Positions 45,925 to 55,300 of a DNA stretch of 64,000 bases are shown here, in pieces. Location: positions 62,001 to 126,000 of the forward strand of contig CALMUP010000013.1 of the NCBI GenBank assembly GCA_937872895.1, in the 5' to 3' direction. A program made the position numbers and the translations under genes. The notes beneath the pieces were generated by a model, which saw only the letters and a list, made by a program, of their open reading frames with translations, ran no database searches and had not been told where the DNA came from. Within the stretch, counting starts at the first letter, position 1. Each line of letters starts with the position of its first letter. The DNA comes from an uncultured Verrucomicrobiota bacterium. GTDB lineage: Bacteria > Verrucomicrobiota > Kiritimatiellia > CAIVKH01.

Positions 45925-48722
45925 TGCGGGTGCGTGCATTCATCCGGCTGGTCTTGGTGTATGGTTGCCCGTCGGTCGGCGCTCTTGCCGCGCCTGGCGG
46001 GCCGAAGTACGACCTCGATCGCCGCATCGAACCGATGGATCCGTTCGGCAGCGGCGCGGCGACGGCACAGAACCTGTACGAACGTGCCATCCGGTTGAGC
46101 GGTATCGTTCCGGGCGAGGCGGAGGTGGTCATGGTGTCGAACCGGGTGGTGGAGCGGGAGGGTGCCGCCCTTGGTTTTGCCACCGAATCGGCGGCCTGGT
46201 CCAACGCCTGGTTGTCGGCCCGAACGACCTACCATGCCCATCCATGGGTCGACAACGCCGGGTGGATCAGCAAGACAACGACCGACAAGGACGGGGCCTG
46301 GAGCGCCTACACCTACCACCTGCAGAACGAACTGTGGTTCCGGCCGGCGACCTCGGTGTGGTATTCCCCGGCGGCCGGTGTCACCGCCCGTATCGTCCGG
46401 GTGCTGGTGGATTCACTGGGTGACTGGTGTTTACCGCTCCAGGGAGCAGACGTGCCCTTGGCGCATCACCTGGGCCCGGTCTGGACCAACGGTCCTCGTG
46501 GTTACATTCGGAACGAATCGGTCACCCTCCGCCCCGATCTCCGCACCTATTACAAGATCATGCCCGAACTCTTCTGGCCCTTGAACGACAGCGACGGCGA
46601 CAACGACGGTATTCCGGGGTTCGCTGACGGCTTCAACCTCGACGGCATCCCCGGCAACGCCGACGATCATTCCTCCGGCGACCACCTGCTCCCCTGGCGC
46701 ATCACCATCCCCGACCACCTCGACCCCGCCTGCGTCACCATCCAACTCACCTACCAAGCCTCCCCCCCGCACGAAGCCTCCACCTGGCTCACCCCCAACA
46801 GCCCGAGTTTCAATCCGACCGGCCCGTTACGCATTTGGAAAATCGATGCTTCCGGAAACCGAACCTACCTCGCCCCCGGAAATTACACGCCGGAAAGCCT
46901 GGGGGTAACAGATAACAAGGCGACACTGCACCTGGAACCCGTAAAACCCGCCGCATCAACCCTGGCCTCCATCAACCTGGTCGCCTCATCCCCGACATGC
47001 GCGGTGGAGAATATCTTTCTCGGGAATAATAGCTATGATGCGCTCAGGGTGAACTTCTTCAAGGTCGACATAGCCATGGATGGAAATCGGGATGATTCCA
47101 TCACGTTCGGTGATACCAATGACAACCACTACCTTTTCTGGGTAAACAACGACCACGATCAGCGAGAATACCTACAAACAGAACTGATATGGGTTGAAGA
47201 TGATACCGTTGGCGATCCTGATTGCGACAACGACTACATTGGAAACAACACGGAGTGGGGTGACAACTCATGCAAGCGAGATTTAGAGGACTTCACGCGA
47301 CTTCATATCAAGGTGGATGCTACCACCGCGAATCAGTCTGGAATCACGTACTTCATGAAGTTCGAGAATACGAGTGGAATGTCCCCTGCTGTAAACATCT
47401 TCGAGGCTGTCGGTAAGTCTTCCGCTTATTTGTTCGACACGAATGTAGCTAACCAGCAAATACTAAAAACGAAACTCCTGCGGGTGACTACAAACGAGAT
47501 TCAATTGTCGAATCAGTACATTAAGCCTGGCGATCAAGTATCGCCTTTTCTTCTGGAGGGTGCGGCCGAAGGAAAAGGTGACTTGACGATCATCATGAAG
47601 AAGAACGGCAAAGAGGTCTGCAGGGCGGCCGTCTCGATGGAGCTCCATAAAATGCCGTGGTTTTATGATGTTTATAGCGTTGGCGTCATTTCCGGAGACC
47701 GATGGGAAGTGCAAATTCCAGCAACAGCTTCACATACACAAACCGCAACATACTCACCGGCAACAGATGAGACGTTTTTGTTGGTTCATGGTTGGAATAT
47801 GACAGATGCAGAAAAGGCTCAGTGGATCGAGACTACGTTCAAGAGGCTTTGGTGGCAAGGTTATCAAGGTTCCGTCGCCTTGTTCAGTTGGCCGACCTTG
47901 GCTGAGTATGGCGGACCGTGGGATGTTCTCACCGACCCGCACCACTTCGACAACAGCGAATTTCGCTCATGGCTATCGTCAGAAGCATTAGCCACCGTTT
48001 TTAAAGACTTGAACCCCGGAGGAAGTAAACTGCGCGTACTGGCTCATAGCATGGGAAATGTGGTGGCCGGTGAAGCGCTGCGCCGATATTCAGGCCCTCT
48101 AATTCACACCTATATCGCCTGTCAGGCAGCGTTATCGGCCCACTATTACGACAATACGATTGCTGACAAACACCCTTGTGGCCATCAGTTCGTCCATGAT
48201 CCATTATTTCCGAGTACACCGGACATCATAGGACATTTTTCTACAGGTGACGTAAACTCTGCCCCTTACCTGAGAGGAAATTCGCAGCACGTAGCGAATA
48301 TGCAGAACTTCTATAACGCCTTGGATTGGGCTCTAGATCTTTGGGAAATTAACAACGTACGCCGACCTGATGGATGGGCTCCATACAGCTTTTCTTATAG
48401 GGGAAGAGAAGACAGGTACAGCGAAGGAACAGATAAATTTATTCGCAATGCAAGCAGTTCAACTCCGGAAACATTGCGCATCAATCATGTACGGCAGAGG
48501 TATATGATATTATCCTATTGCGCCGAATCCCGCTCCAAGGCGTTGGGGCAGACACAAAATGCGGCTTATTCGGGTTGGAATATGGGTCTTCAGCGTAAAG
48601 ATGGCGGTATGGGCTATGATCATCAGCACTACTCCCATAGTCGTGAATTCCGGTCTCATATTGCGGATGAATGGTTTTTTTGGGAGAGAGTGTTCAAAAC
48701 ATGCGATTTTCTTGATCCGTAA
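45921..48722 (+). CDS. Exported multidomain protein with C-terminal alpha/beta hydrolase
   Basis: The product is 933 residues. The start overlaps the upstream stop (ATGA). A signal peptide is at about 1-23. The middle has a calcium-loop-like stretch (DSDGDNDGIPGFADGFNLDG) and beta-rich sequence. The C-terminal third is an alpha/beta hydrolase: oxyanion loop LLVHGWN (His623) and nucleophile elbow LAHSMGNVV with Ser710; a later His/Asp supply is likely. The elbow resembles lipases and the DUF900 family. From about 47000 on the DNA is clearly richer in A/T than the rest of the window. It may be a secreted esterase, lipase or effector. Confidence 0.85.
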   Translation: MMRVRAFIRLVLVYGCPSVGALAAPGGPKYDLDRRIEPMDPFGSGAATAQNLYERAIRLSGIVPGEAEVVMVSNRVVEREGAALGFATESAAWSNAWLSARTTYHAHPWVDNAGWISKTTTDKDGAWSAYTYHLQNELWFRPATSVWYSPAAGVTARIVRVLVDSLGDWCLPLQGADVPLAHHLGPVWTNGPRGYIRNESVTLRPDLRTYYKIMPELFWPLNDSDGDNDGIPGFADGFNLDGIPGNADDHSSGDHLLPWRITIPDHLDPACVTIQLTYQASPPHEASTWLTPNSPSFNPTGPLRIWKIDASGNRTYLAPGNYTPESLGVTDNKATLHLEPVKPAASTLASINLVASSPTCAVENIFLGNNSYDALRVNFFKVDIAMDGNRDDSITFGDTNDNHYLFWVNNDHDQREYLQTELIWVEDDTVGDPDCDNDYIGNNTEWGDNSCKRDLEDFTRLHIKVDATTANQSGITYFMKFENTSGMSPAVNIFEAVGKSSAYLFDTNVANQQILKTKLLRVTTNEIQLSNQYIKPGDQVSPFLLEGAAEGKGDLTIIMKKNGKEVCRAAVSMELHKMPWFYDVYSVGVISGDRWEVQIPATASHTQTATYSPATDETFLLVHGWNMTDAEKAQWIETTFKRLWWQGYQGSVALFSWPTLAEYGGPWDVLTDPHHFDNSEFRSWLSSEALATVFKDLNPGGSKLRVLAHSMGNVVAGEALRRYSGPLIHTYIACQAALSAHYYDNTIADKHPCGHQFVHDPLFPSTPDIIGHFSTGDVNSAPYLRGNSQHVANMQNFYNALDWALDLWEINNVRRPDGWAPYSFSYRGREDRYSEGTDKFIRNASSSTPETLRINHVRQRYMILSYCAESRSKALGQTQNAAYSGWNMGLQRKDGGMGYDHQHYSHSREFRSHIADEWFFWERVFKTCDFLDP

Positions 48723-48734
48723 AAAGGAGTAATA

Positions 48735-49799
48735 ATGACACAGACCCATAAAGCCATCGTTCTTCTTTTGTTGGCAGCATCGCCTTGTTTGTGGCTGTCT
48801 GCTGATAATACAAGTGAAGTATCGGCTGAAGAGCAGGCATATCGGACCAACCTAAGGGGCATCTATGACAACTTGGAGCCAGTTACCATCTATGGCTTGG
48901 TTGTCGATACGGAAGGGCATCCCATCCCGGATGCAGACGTGTTGGTTTCTTGGCAGCATGCGACGGTCCTTATAGGAACACCTGACCCTGGCGGGCGCAA
49001 AGAGTGGGTGACGTCGGATGAAAATGGTCGATGGGCGTTTACTGTTACGAAGCCCCATCGCGCTTTTATTTCCGACGTTCGCAAGGATGGTTATGACTAT
49101 AGCGGGCTCGTGAATCCGCGCGCTAGCGAAGACCTGATAAACAAGCCGACAGCAGAGGTTGATCCCGCCGTGATCGTGCTTAGAAGAAAGGGGGAGCCTA
49201 CGTTTTTAATCATTTATCCCGGAGGAAATCGGGGCAGCGAACTCCTTTCACGAGTGGTTTCACCCGAAACAAAAACGAACACGCTGGACCTGACGGCAAG
49301 GACGCGTGACACATCTGGCCGATCCGCGTATTCCGATCTTCACGTCGTGGTGGCTTTCGACGAAACAATAAGTTCATGGTCTGTTACCTACGCGACCACC
49401 AACGACACGGATGGCATCATTGCCGAAACCAACCAGCTTTATGAGGCTCCGCTGGACGGATATCAGAACGAGATCGTGGTGAATGGCCCACCGTGGCCAC
49501 GCTATCTGTATGTAAAAAGCAGAACGCCAGCGATTTATTCCCGCCTGGACCTCGAACACACCCTCTGGTTTGGATCGCCGACAAACCAGAGTTTGCGCAT
49601 CAGTTGCAAGGCCTGGATCAATCCGTATGGCGAACGAAACCTCGAGTACCAATCCGACCTCGACGGTGTTTGGCGATTAAGAGAGGAGTTGGAGGAAGAG
49701 GCTATATCGGCCCTCCGCGATAATCGGCTTCCCGCCAAACCCGACCTCCCGATGCGCATACGACAGGCCAAGGAAGAGGCGGAGAAAGAAGATCAATAA
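48735..49799 (+). CDS. Exported carboxypeptidase-regulatory-like domain protein
   Basis: The product is 354 residues with AAGGAG eight bases before the ATG. A signal peptide spans about 1-22 (IVLLLLAASPCLWLSA); the Cys is not in a good lipobox. Residues 50-150 resemble the carboxypeptidase-regulatory/peptidase-associated fold (TIYGLVVDTEGHPIPDADVLV, SDENGRWAFTV). The remainder is beta-rich with an acidic, Glu-rich C-terminal helix (REELEEEAISAL, AKEEAEKEDQ). It is last in the operon, 12 nt after the hydrolase. It could bind or inhibit the hydrolase, but nothing in the sequence proves that. Confidence 0.75.
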   Translation: MTQTHKAIVLLLLAASPCLWLSADNTSEVSAEEQAYRTNLRGIYDNLEPVTIYGLVVDTEGHPIPDADVLVSWQHATVLIGTPDPGGRKEWVTSDENGRWAFTVTKPHRAFISDVRKDGYDYSGLVNPRASEDLINKPTAEVDPAVIVLRRKGEPTFLIIYPGGNRGSELLSRVVSPETKTNTLDLTARTRDTSGRSAYSDLHVVVAFDETISSWSVTYATTNDTDGIIAETNQLYEAPLDGYQNEIVVNGPPWPRYLYVKSRTPAIYSRLDLEHTLWFGSPTNQSLRISCKAWINPYGERNLEYQSDLDGVWRLREELEEEAISALRDNRLPAKPDLPMRIRQAKEEAEKEDQ

Positions 49800-50381
49800 T
49801 CTTGTCCTCCCGGGGTCGGACCAGGTCGGACGCTAACCGGGAACGGGTTGTGTCGAAAAGGATGGAGAAATGACGCGTTGCGGGCTGCAAACCTGGGCAC
49901 ATGCCGCGCGCGAATCGACATTGGGTGGCGGGCGCGGCGTATCATCGGTCCCGCCGGTGTTATGCTCGAATTCCTTTTCTCCCTCCCCGTGCCGCTCGTG
50001 GAGCGGCTACTACACCGGGCTTGCTGTAGCTCCGACGAACCTCGCCGGAGGGGCGTCTGTTTCAGGCCAACGCACGCCCCGCCCAACCCACACCTCCCTC
50101 GTAATCCTCATCCTAATCCTAATCGCACTCCACTCCCGCCGCCCCCATCAACCATAAACCATCACCCATTCCGCCGAAGGCGGATCCGCCTTTGGCGGGC
50201 AACCGTTCCCATTCCTTCTATCCGTGTCCATTCGTGTTCATTCGTGGTTGTACGTCACCGCGAGCCGATGTCATGCGGATATTCCGGAAAGACCCACGGA
50301 TGAAGCAAGCGATCGGGTTGCTCCATGTGCCACCGCCGTTCGCGGTTCTTGGTTCCGGTGGCCGTGTGCGGGGTGGGGTGG
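49800..50381. other. 582-bp gene-free stretch after the secreted-protein operon
   Basis: No supported gene was seen; short open frames here lack ribosome sites and codon bias. The left part shows no structure I can name. At 50102-50126 lies a short TCCTAA repeat. The right part holds the second copy of the dispersed repeat (50171-50250). The boundary looks like the edge of an acquired unit. Confidence 0.6.
50171..50250 (+). repeat. Dispersed repeat, right copy flanking the secreted-protein operon
   Basis: The order of parts is the same as in the copy at 38297: CCGCCGAAGGCGGATCC, then TTCTATCCGTGTCCATTCG, then GTTCATTCGTGG. The GC-rich part here forms a clear palindrome (GCCGAAGGCGG / CCGCCTTTGGC). 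The copies are direct, not inverted, repeats. Confidence 0.8.
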
Positions 50382-51275
50382 CTACGGTGCCGGGTCGTCG
50401 CGTTCGCTCGGGTGGCCCAGGACGAGTGCGCGGTAGCGGGCGGCATGCAGGGGGGCGCGGGCGGAGACCATGACGGCAACGTGATCGGGGGTGAGGCCCC
50501 GGAAGAAACGCTCGAGTCCGGCCTCGTCGAGCGGCTCGGGGAGCCAGTAGTCATGGCAGATCGGGCGTGTATCGTAGAAGTGCCCTGCTGGCTGTTCCCC
50601 GCCGAGCACATGCTGGATGAAACAGCCATACAGCATGTATTCGGAAAACGGGTGGGGTGCGGCAAGAACCTCGGCCCAGGCGCGACCAGCCACGGTTTCC
50701 AGGTGGCGGCACAGGGCATCGGCCAGCCCGGGTTTCCAGGTGATGAGGTTGCCGACGTAGTTGGGGTGTGGCTGATCGGGGGCTGGTTCCGGAATCCCCA
50801 GCCACGCCAGGGCCGTGCGGTGCCATGCCCGGTGTTGCTCGTCTTCGAAGTCCGGCACGCGGAACAGGCGCACCGCCCCGTTCCGGATGAACGGCGCCGC
50901 GTCGAACGGTCGGACGAAGGCCACATCCGAATCGGCGAACACCACCACCGGCTCGGTGGCACAACGCGCGAAGGCGATCTTGAGGATCTGCTGGGTGTAC
51001 CAGTTGGGCAGCGGCATCTGGCCCCGGATCATCCAGTGGTTTGCGCCGTTGGCCGGCCGCCTGAGCCAGTAAGGCAGAAGCGATTCCGCAGTCACCACGA
51101 TCGTGGTCGGTCCGGCCAACGGGGCAAACAAGGCCTCGTCCCGCTCGTCAACCAGCAGGTAGTGCCGCAACGGACACCGCGCGTACCGCTGCACGCTTTC
51201 CACCAGCACCCGGCAGCGCGTGGCATCTCCGGCAAAACTCGGCGTCACCAGCGCCATGGGAAGGTTCCGGTCCAT
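50382..51275 (-). CDS. DUF6492-like glycosyltransferase
   Basis: The product is 297 residues from the ATG at 51275, cytosolic, without signal or membrane segment. MALVTPSFAGDATRCRVLVE at the start and VVVFADSDVAFVRPFD (a DxD motif) in the middle are features of GT-A nucleotide-sugar transferases and match DUF6492. NGANHWMIRGQMPLPNWYTQ and the acceptor-side PHPFSEYMLYG are also family-like. The sugar and acceptor are unknown. A longer reading frame to 51395 lacks support. It diverges from the LytTR regulator across about 140 bp. Confidence 0.78.
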   Translation of the reverse strand: MDRNLPMALVTPSFAGDATRCRVLVESVQRYARCPLRHYLLVDERDEALFAPLAGPTTIVVTAESLLPYWLRRPANGANHWMIRGQMPLPNWYTQQILKIAFARCATEPVVVFADSDVAFVRPFDAAPFIRNGAVRLFRVPDFEDEQHRAWHRTALAWLGIPEPAPDQPHPNYVGNLITWKPGLADALCRHLETVAGRAWAEVLAAPHPFSEYMLYGCFIQHVLGGEQPAGHFYDTRPICHDYWLPEPLDEAGLERFFRGLTPDHVAVMVSARAPLHAARYRALVLGHPSERDDPAP

Positions 51276-51415
51276 GATGCTTCTACTTGCCCGGTTTGCC
51301 GCACCGATGGCCAGCAGAATCGCTCGCCCGGTCGCCGGATGCCGCCCGGGACGACCCCGGGTTCGTGCGCCGGTAGCCATTGCACCGTTCCGCATCTTCG
51401 CGGTACACTGTCCCC

Positions 51416-52165
51416 ATGCGCGCGGTACGGTGTTTGATTGTGGACGATGACCCGACCTTCCGACTAGTTCTGGCTGGCCTGCTGACCCGGTTCGACCACA
51501 TCAACGTCGTCGGTGAGGCGACTTCGCTGCATGAAGCGCGGCAACTGCTGAAGGCGACCGACCCCGACCTGGTGTTCCTCGACATGGAGCTTGGCATGGA
51601 GCTTGGCCTCTCCCTGATAGAACACCCGGATGCCGCACCCATGGTCATCGTGGTCAGCGCCTCCGAGGCGTATGCGATCAAGGCCTTCGAGTTGCGAGCG
51701 CTGGATTACCTGGTCAAGCCGTTCGGCCTGGAGCGGCTCCGTGAAGCCCTTTCCCGCCTGCGCCTGTGCTGTGTCGGCGGCTCCCGCGCCCCGCGCTGCC
51801 GGGCCATGTCGGCGTTGTTGCGTGCCGATGATGTCGCGCTGATCGATGACGGCCCGAACCACTTCGTCATCCACGTGCAATCCATCCTGTTCATCCGGGC
51901 GGACGGGAACTACACCGAGGTCCGCACCGACGACACGGTCCACCTGGTCCGTCGCACCTGCGAAGAATGGAAACGCTCGCTGCCCCCGGAGCTGTTCGCC
52001 CAACTTGACCGCAGCCTCATCGTCAATCTGGGCCGCGTGGCCGGCTGGCGTGCCGAAGGCCGCGAGGCCCGCCTGCTCCTCGGCACCGGGAAGCACGAGC
52101 TCGCCCTTGGCCGCGCTGCTGCCGAACGGTTCAAGGCCCGGCTGGGCCACGGCATTCCTACCTGA
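51416..52165 (+). CDS. LytTR-type response regulator without an adjacent kinase
   Basis: The product is 249 residues. The receiver domain has acidic residues in [10 protein letters not shown], phospho-Asp in [13 protein letters not shown] and Lys in [11 protein letters not shown]. The LytTR DNA-binding domain runs from about 150 ([30 protein letters not shown], then [19 protein letters not shown]). Regulators of this type often control extracellular or cell-surface genes. The next gene, 182 nt downstream in the same direction, encodes the ubiquitin-domain surface protein, a possible target. A weak GGGAG-CCC-CTCCC hairpin lies after the stop (52171-52184). Confidence 0.9.
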   Translation: MRAVRCLIVDDDPTFRLVLAGLLTRFDHINVVGEATSLHEARQLLKATDPDLVFLDMELGMELGLSLIEHPDAAPMVIVVSASEAYAIKAFELRALDYLVKPFGLERLREALSRLRLCCVGGSRAPRCRAMSALLRADDVALIDDGPNHFVIHVQSILFIRADGNYTEVRTDDTVHLVRRTCEEWKRSLPPELFAQLDRSLIVNLGRVAGWRAEGREARLLLGTGKHELALGRAAAERFKARLGHGIPT

Positions 52166-52347
52166 TACGAGGGAGCCCCCTCCCGGCGCGGTTGTTTCGT
52201 CACTTTATCCGGCCGATCCAGCCCGTTCGCCTTGTCCGGTCTTTGTTGCCGATCCTCAATAAACACCATGGTGCCGGTGTGCTGCGGGAATCTCCCGGGG
52301 CGCGTCGGCGCGATCGAGGATTGGACGATATCAACAAGGGGTGCCGT

Positions 52348-55300
52348 ATGAAACGCCGGATCTGCACGTTCCTGCTGGGATTGATGATGGGAAGCGCCTG
52401 CTGGGGAATGCAGGTGTTTGTGAGCAATCACCACGCCGGAGGAACCATAACCCTCGATGTGGAACCGGGTGATTCGATCGAGAATGTGCGGGCGAAAATC
52501 CAGGACCGGCTGGGCTATCCGCCCGACCAACAAACGCTCATTTTCGCCGGGAAACTCCTGCAGGACGGCAGGACACTGGCCGACTACAACATCCAGAAGG
52601 AAAGCACCCTGCACCTGTACATCGTGCAGGTCGTTCCCGAATCCGGACCCTTTGCCGGCGGCAATCCCGTCTTGGTCACCAACCAGCTGGCGGCCATCGG
52701 AGACGGGTCGGACATCACCGCGGTGACCGTGGGTGTTTCGCCCGCCACGATCATCGGACAAGGCACGAACTGGGTGGCTTTCGTTGTCCCGCCCGCCGCG
52801 ATCACCGGGGCGTGCGATATCGTGATCACATCCGACTCCGCAGGGGTCTCCACCCTCGTCGCCGCCTACACCTACAACCCCGCCGGGGTGATCGTGGGCG
52901 CTCCGGTCTTTCGCTGGCAGGCGGTCGCGGATGCGTTGATACCCGGGCAGGCGACCGCGAAAGGGGCGAATAACACCATTTACGGAATCGACTATCACCA
53001 AGGCAGGCTGTACGCGGGCGGGGCGTTCACGAATATCGGCGGGACGAATTGCTTCCGCGTGGCAATGTATGACGGAACCAACTGGCACGACATGGACGGG
53101 GGCGTCCGGCAATTCGCGAACGTCAACACCGTCAAAGGCCACAACGGGAACCTGTATGCCGGTGGCTACTTCACCAACATCGGCGGGGTGAATTCCCGTG
53201 CGGTCGCGGGGTGGAACGGCACGAATTGGTATGCAATGGGTCGCACCAACGCCGTCGATGGCACGCGGGGGCTCTTTTTCGCCAAGAGTATCAACGGCTA
53301 CGTGAACTTCTTTGCCCCGTACACGGGCAATACGGTTATCGCCGGTGGCTATTTCACCAACACGGATTACCAGGTGACCGGTGTCAATTACATTGCCAAG
53401 TTCGACGGCGCCAGTTGGACGAACATGCAGGGCGGTTTCCGGAATGTTGTAAGCTGCGGTGCCTATGATCCGCTCGGAGACAAGCTCTATGTCGGGGGAA
53501 TATTCACCAATCATCATCCTACCAACACTTCCCTGCACATGAGCTACGTGGCGGAATGGAACGGGACCAGTTGGACCAACATGGCCCGCGGTCTCGGCAA
53601 CCGGGTAACAAGCATGGCGGTACATCCCGGGAACGGCGAGGTGTACGTGGGCGGCTGGTTCACGAACTATCATGATCATGCGGGCAACAGTTATGGCGCC
53701 CGCTATGTTGCCAAGTGGAACCCCGTCACGCGCACCTGGACGAATGTGGGGGCGGGGTTCAACAATTGGGTGTATGCCATGGCGTTTGATACGCAAACCA
53801 ACCTCATCGCCGGAGGCGCTTTCACCAATACATGGATGACCGAATCTACCGATGTGAGCGGTGCTACACCTCTATCGGCAAGGCGAATCGCCAAATGGGA
53901 CGGCACCTACTGGACGAATATCGGTGGCGGGTTTAACGACAGCGTCATGTCGCTCACCGCGAATACCGATAACGGGGATGTTTATGCGTCCGGTTTCTTC
54001 AAGACGGCCTGGCAGGACAACGAATTTAGCACCAGCACGAGCGCCTGGTACATTGCGAAGTGGGGGGCGGACCTGTCGGCGCTGTCCGGCGGGGTAACCC
54101 CGAACTGCGGCTCGGTGACCGGCGGGTACCCGGTGACGATTTCCGGCGTGAATCTCGGCAACGGGTCCGATATCACGAACGTGACGCTGTGCGGTTTCGC
54201 CGCGACCATCGACAGCCAGTCCAGCACACAGGTGGTCGTGATTGCCGGTATCGGCGCGCTCGGTCCCGGCGATGTCCGCGTCTTTTCGGAATCCTTCGGC
54301 GAGACTGTCGCATCGAATGCCTTCACCTACACCGGCCCCTGCATCGCCGTGCTCGGCACCAACGGCGTCGCCATCAGCAACGGCGTGCCCGCCTCGGCGG
54401 CCGCCGGGACCGATTTCGGGATCGTCCTGCCCGGCGGCACGGTGACGAACGTGCTCGCGATTACCAATCGCGGCGACGCCGTGCTGAACCTGACCGGTTG
54501 GACCACGAACGGTTCCGCCGGGTTTTCCGTGGTGGATCCGCCCGTAGCCGTCGAGCCCGGCGGTATCTCGAATCTCGTGGTCGTGTTCGCGCCCGCCGGA
54601 AGCGGCGTGCAAACCGCCGCCGTGCTGATCGCGCATAACACGGTGGGCAGTCCCTACGTGCTGAACCTCGCCGGACAAGCCGGCAAGGATGACCAGACGA
54701 TCGCGTTCCCGGGCATCGCCCCCCAACGCGTGGGCGCAACGGTCGGTCTCGCGGCAACCGCCGCGAGCGGGCTCGATGTTTCGTTCTCGGTCCTCAGTGG
54801 TCCTGGCAGCCTCGACGGCGGCACCAATCTCACCGTCAGCGCGGCAGGTGATGTGATCGTGGTGGCGTCGCAGACCGGCGACGGTGATTGGAATCCTGCC
54901 CCGCAGGTGACCAACACGGTGCACGTCTACGCACTCGATGTGGAAACCGGCCCCTTCGCCGGTGGGAACACCATCACGATCAACAACGGGAACTTCGGTA
55001 CGATCACGAACGTCCTCGTCGGCGGCGTCTCCGCGACCGTGGTCGACACCGGCGCGAGCTGGGTGACGATCGTGATGCCGGCTATTGGTTCGGCTGGAGT
55101 CGTGGATATCGTCGTTCAGGCCGAAGGCGGCGACATCACGCTGGCGAATGCCTACACCGTGAATCCGGCGGGGACCATCGGCCTTCTCGACGAGGATTGG
55201 GGCCGGTGGCAACCCGTGGCCGGAATGCCCTCCGCAATGGCCCACGGCAAGGCGGATGTGTTGAATGGGCGCTTGTTCGCCGCCGGTGGTTGGCGCGGCT

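Noticed and set aside
38645..49799. Prophage or integrated plasmid
   Set aside because: No integrase, phage structural, replication or transfer gene is present; only flanking repeats and composition suggest mobility.
49870..50157. 95-codon frame in the gap after the secreted-protein operon
   Set aside because: No homology-like pattern, poor ribosome site, low-complexity Pro/Arg-rich end over a simple repeat.
52348..52630. Possibility that the ubiquitin sequence is eukaryotic contamination or a chimaeric join
   Set aside because: It is in one frame with a bacterial signal peptide, a Shine-Dalgarno sequence and bacterial modules, has GC-rich bacterial codon use, and carries substitutions and a changed tail not found in eukaryotic copies.
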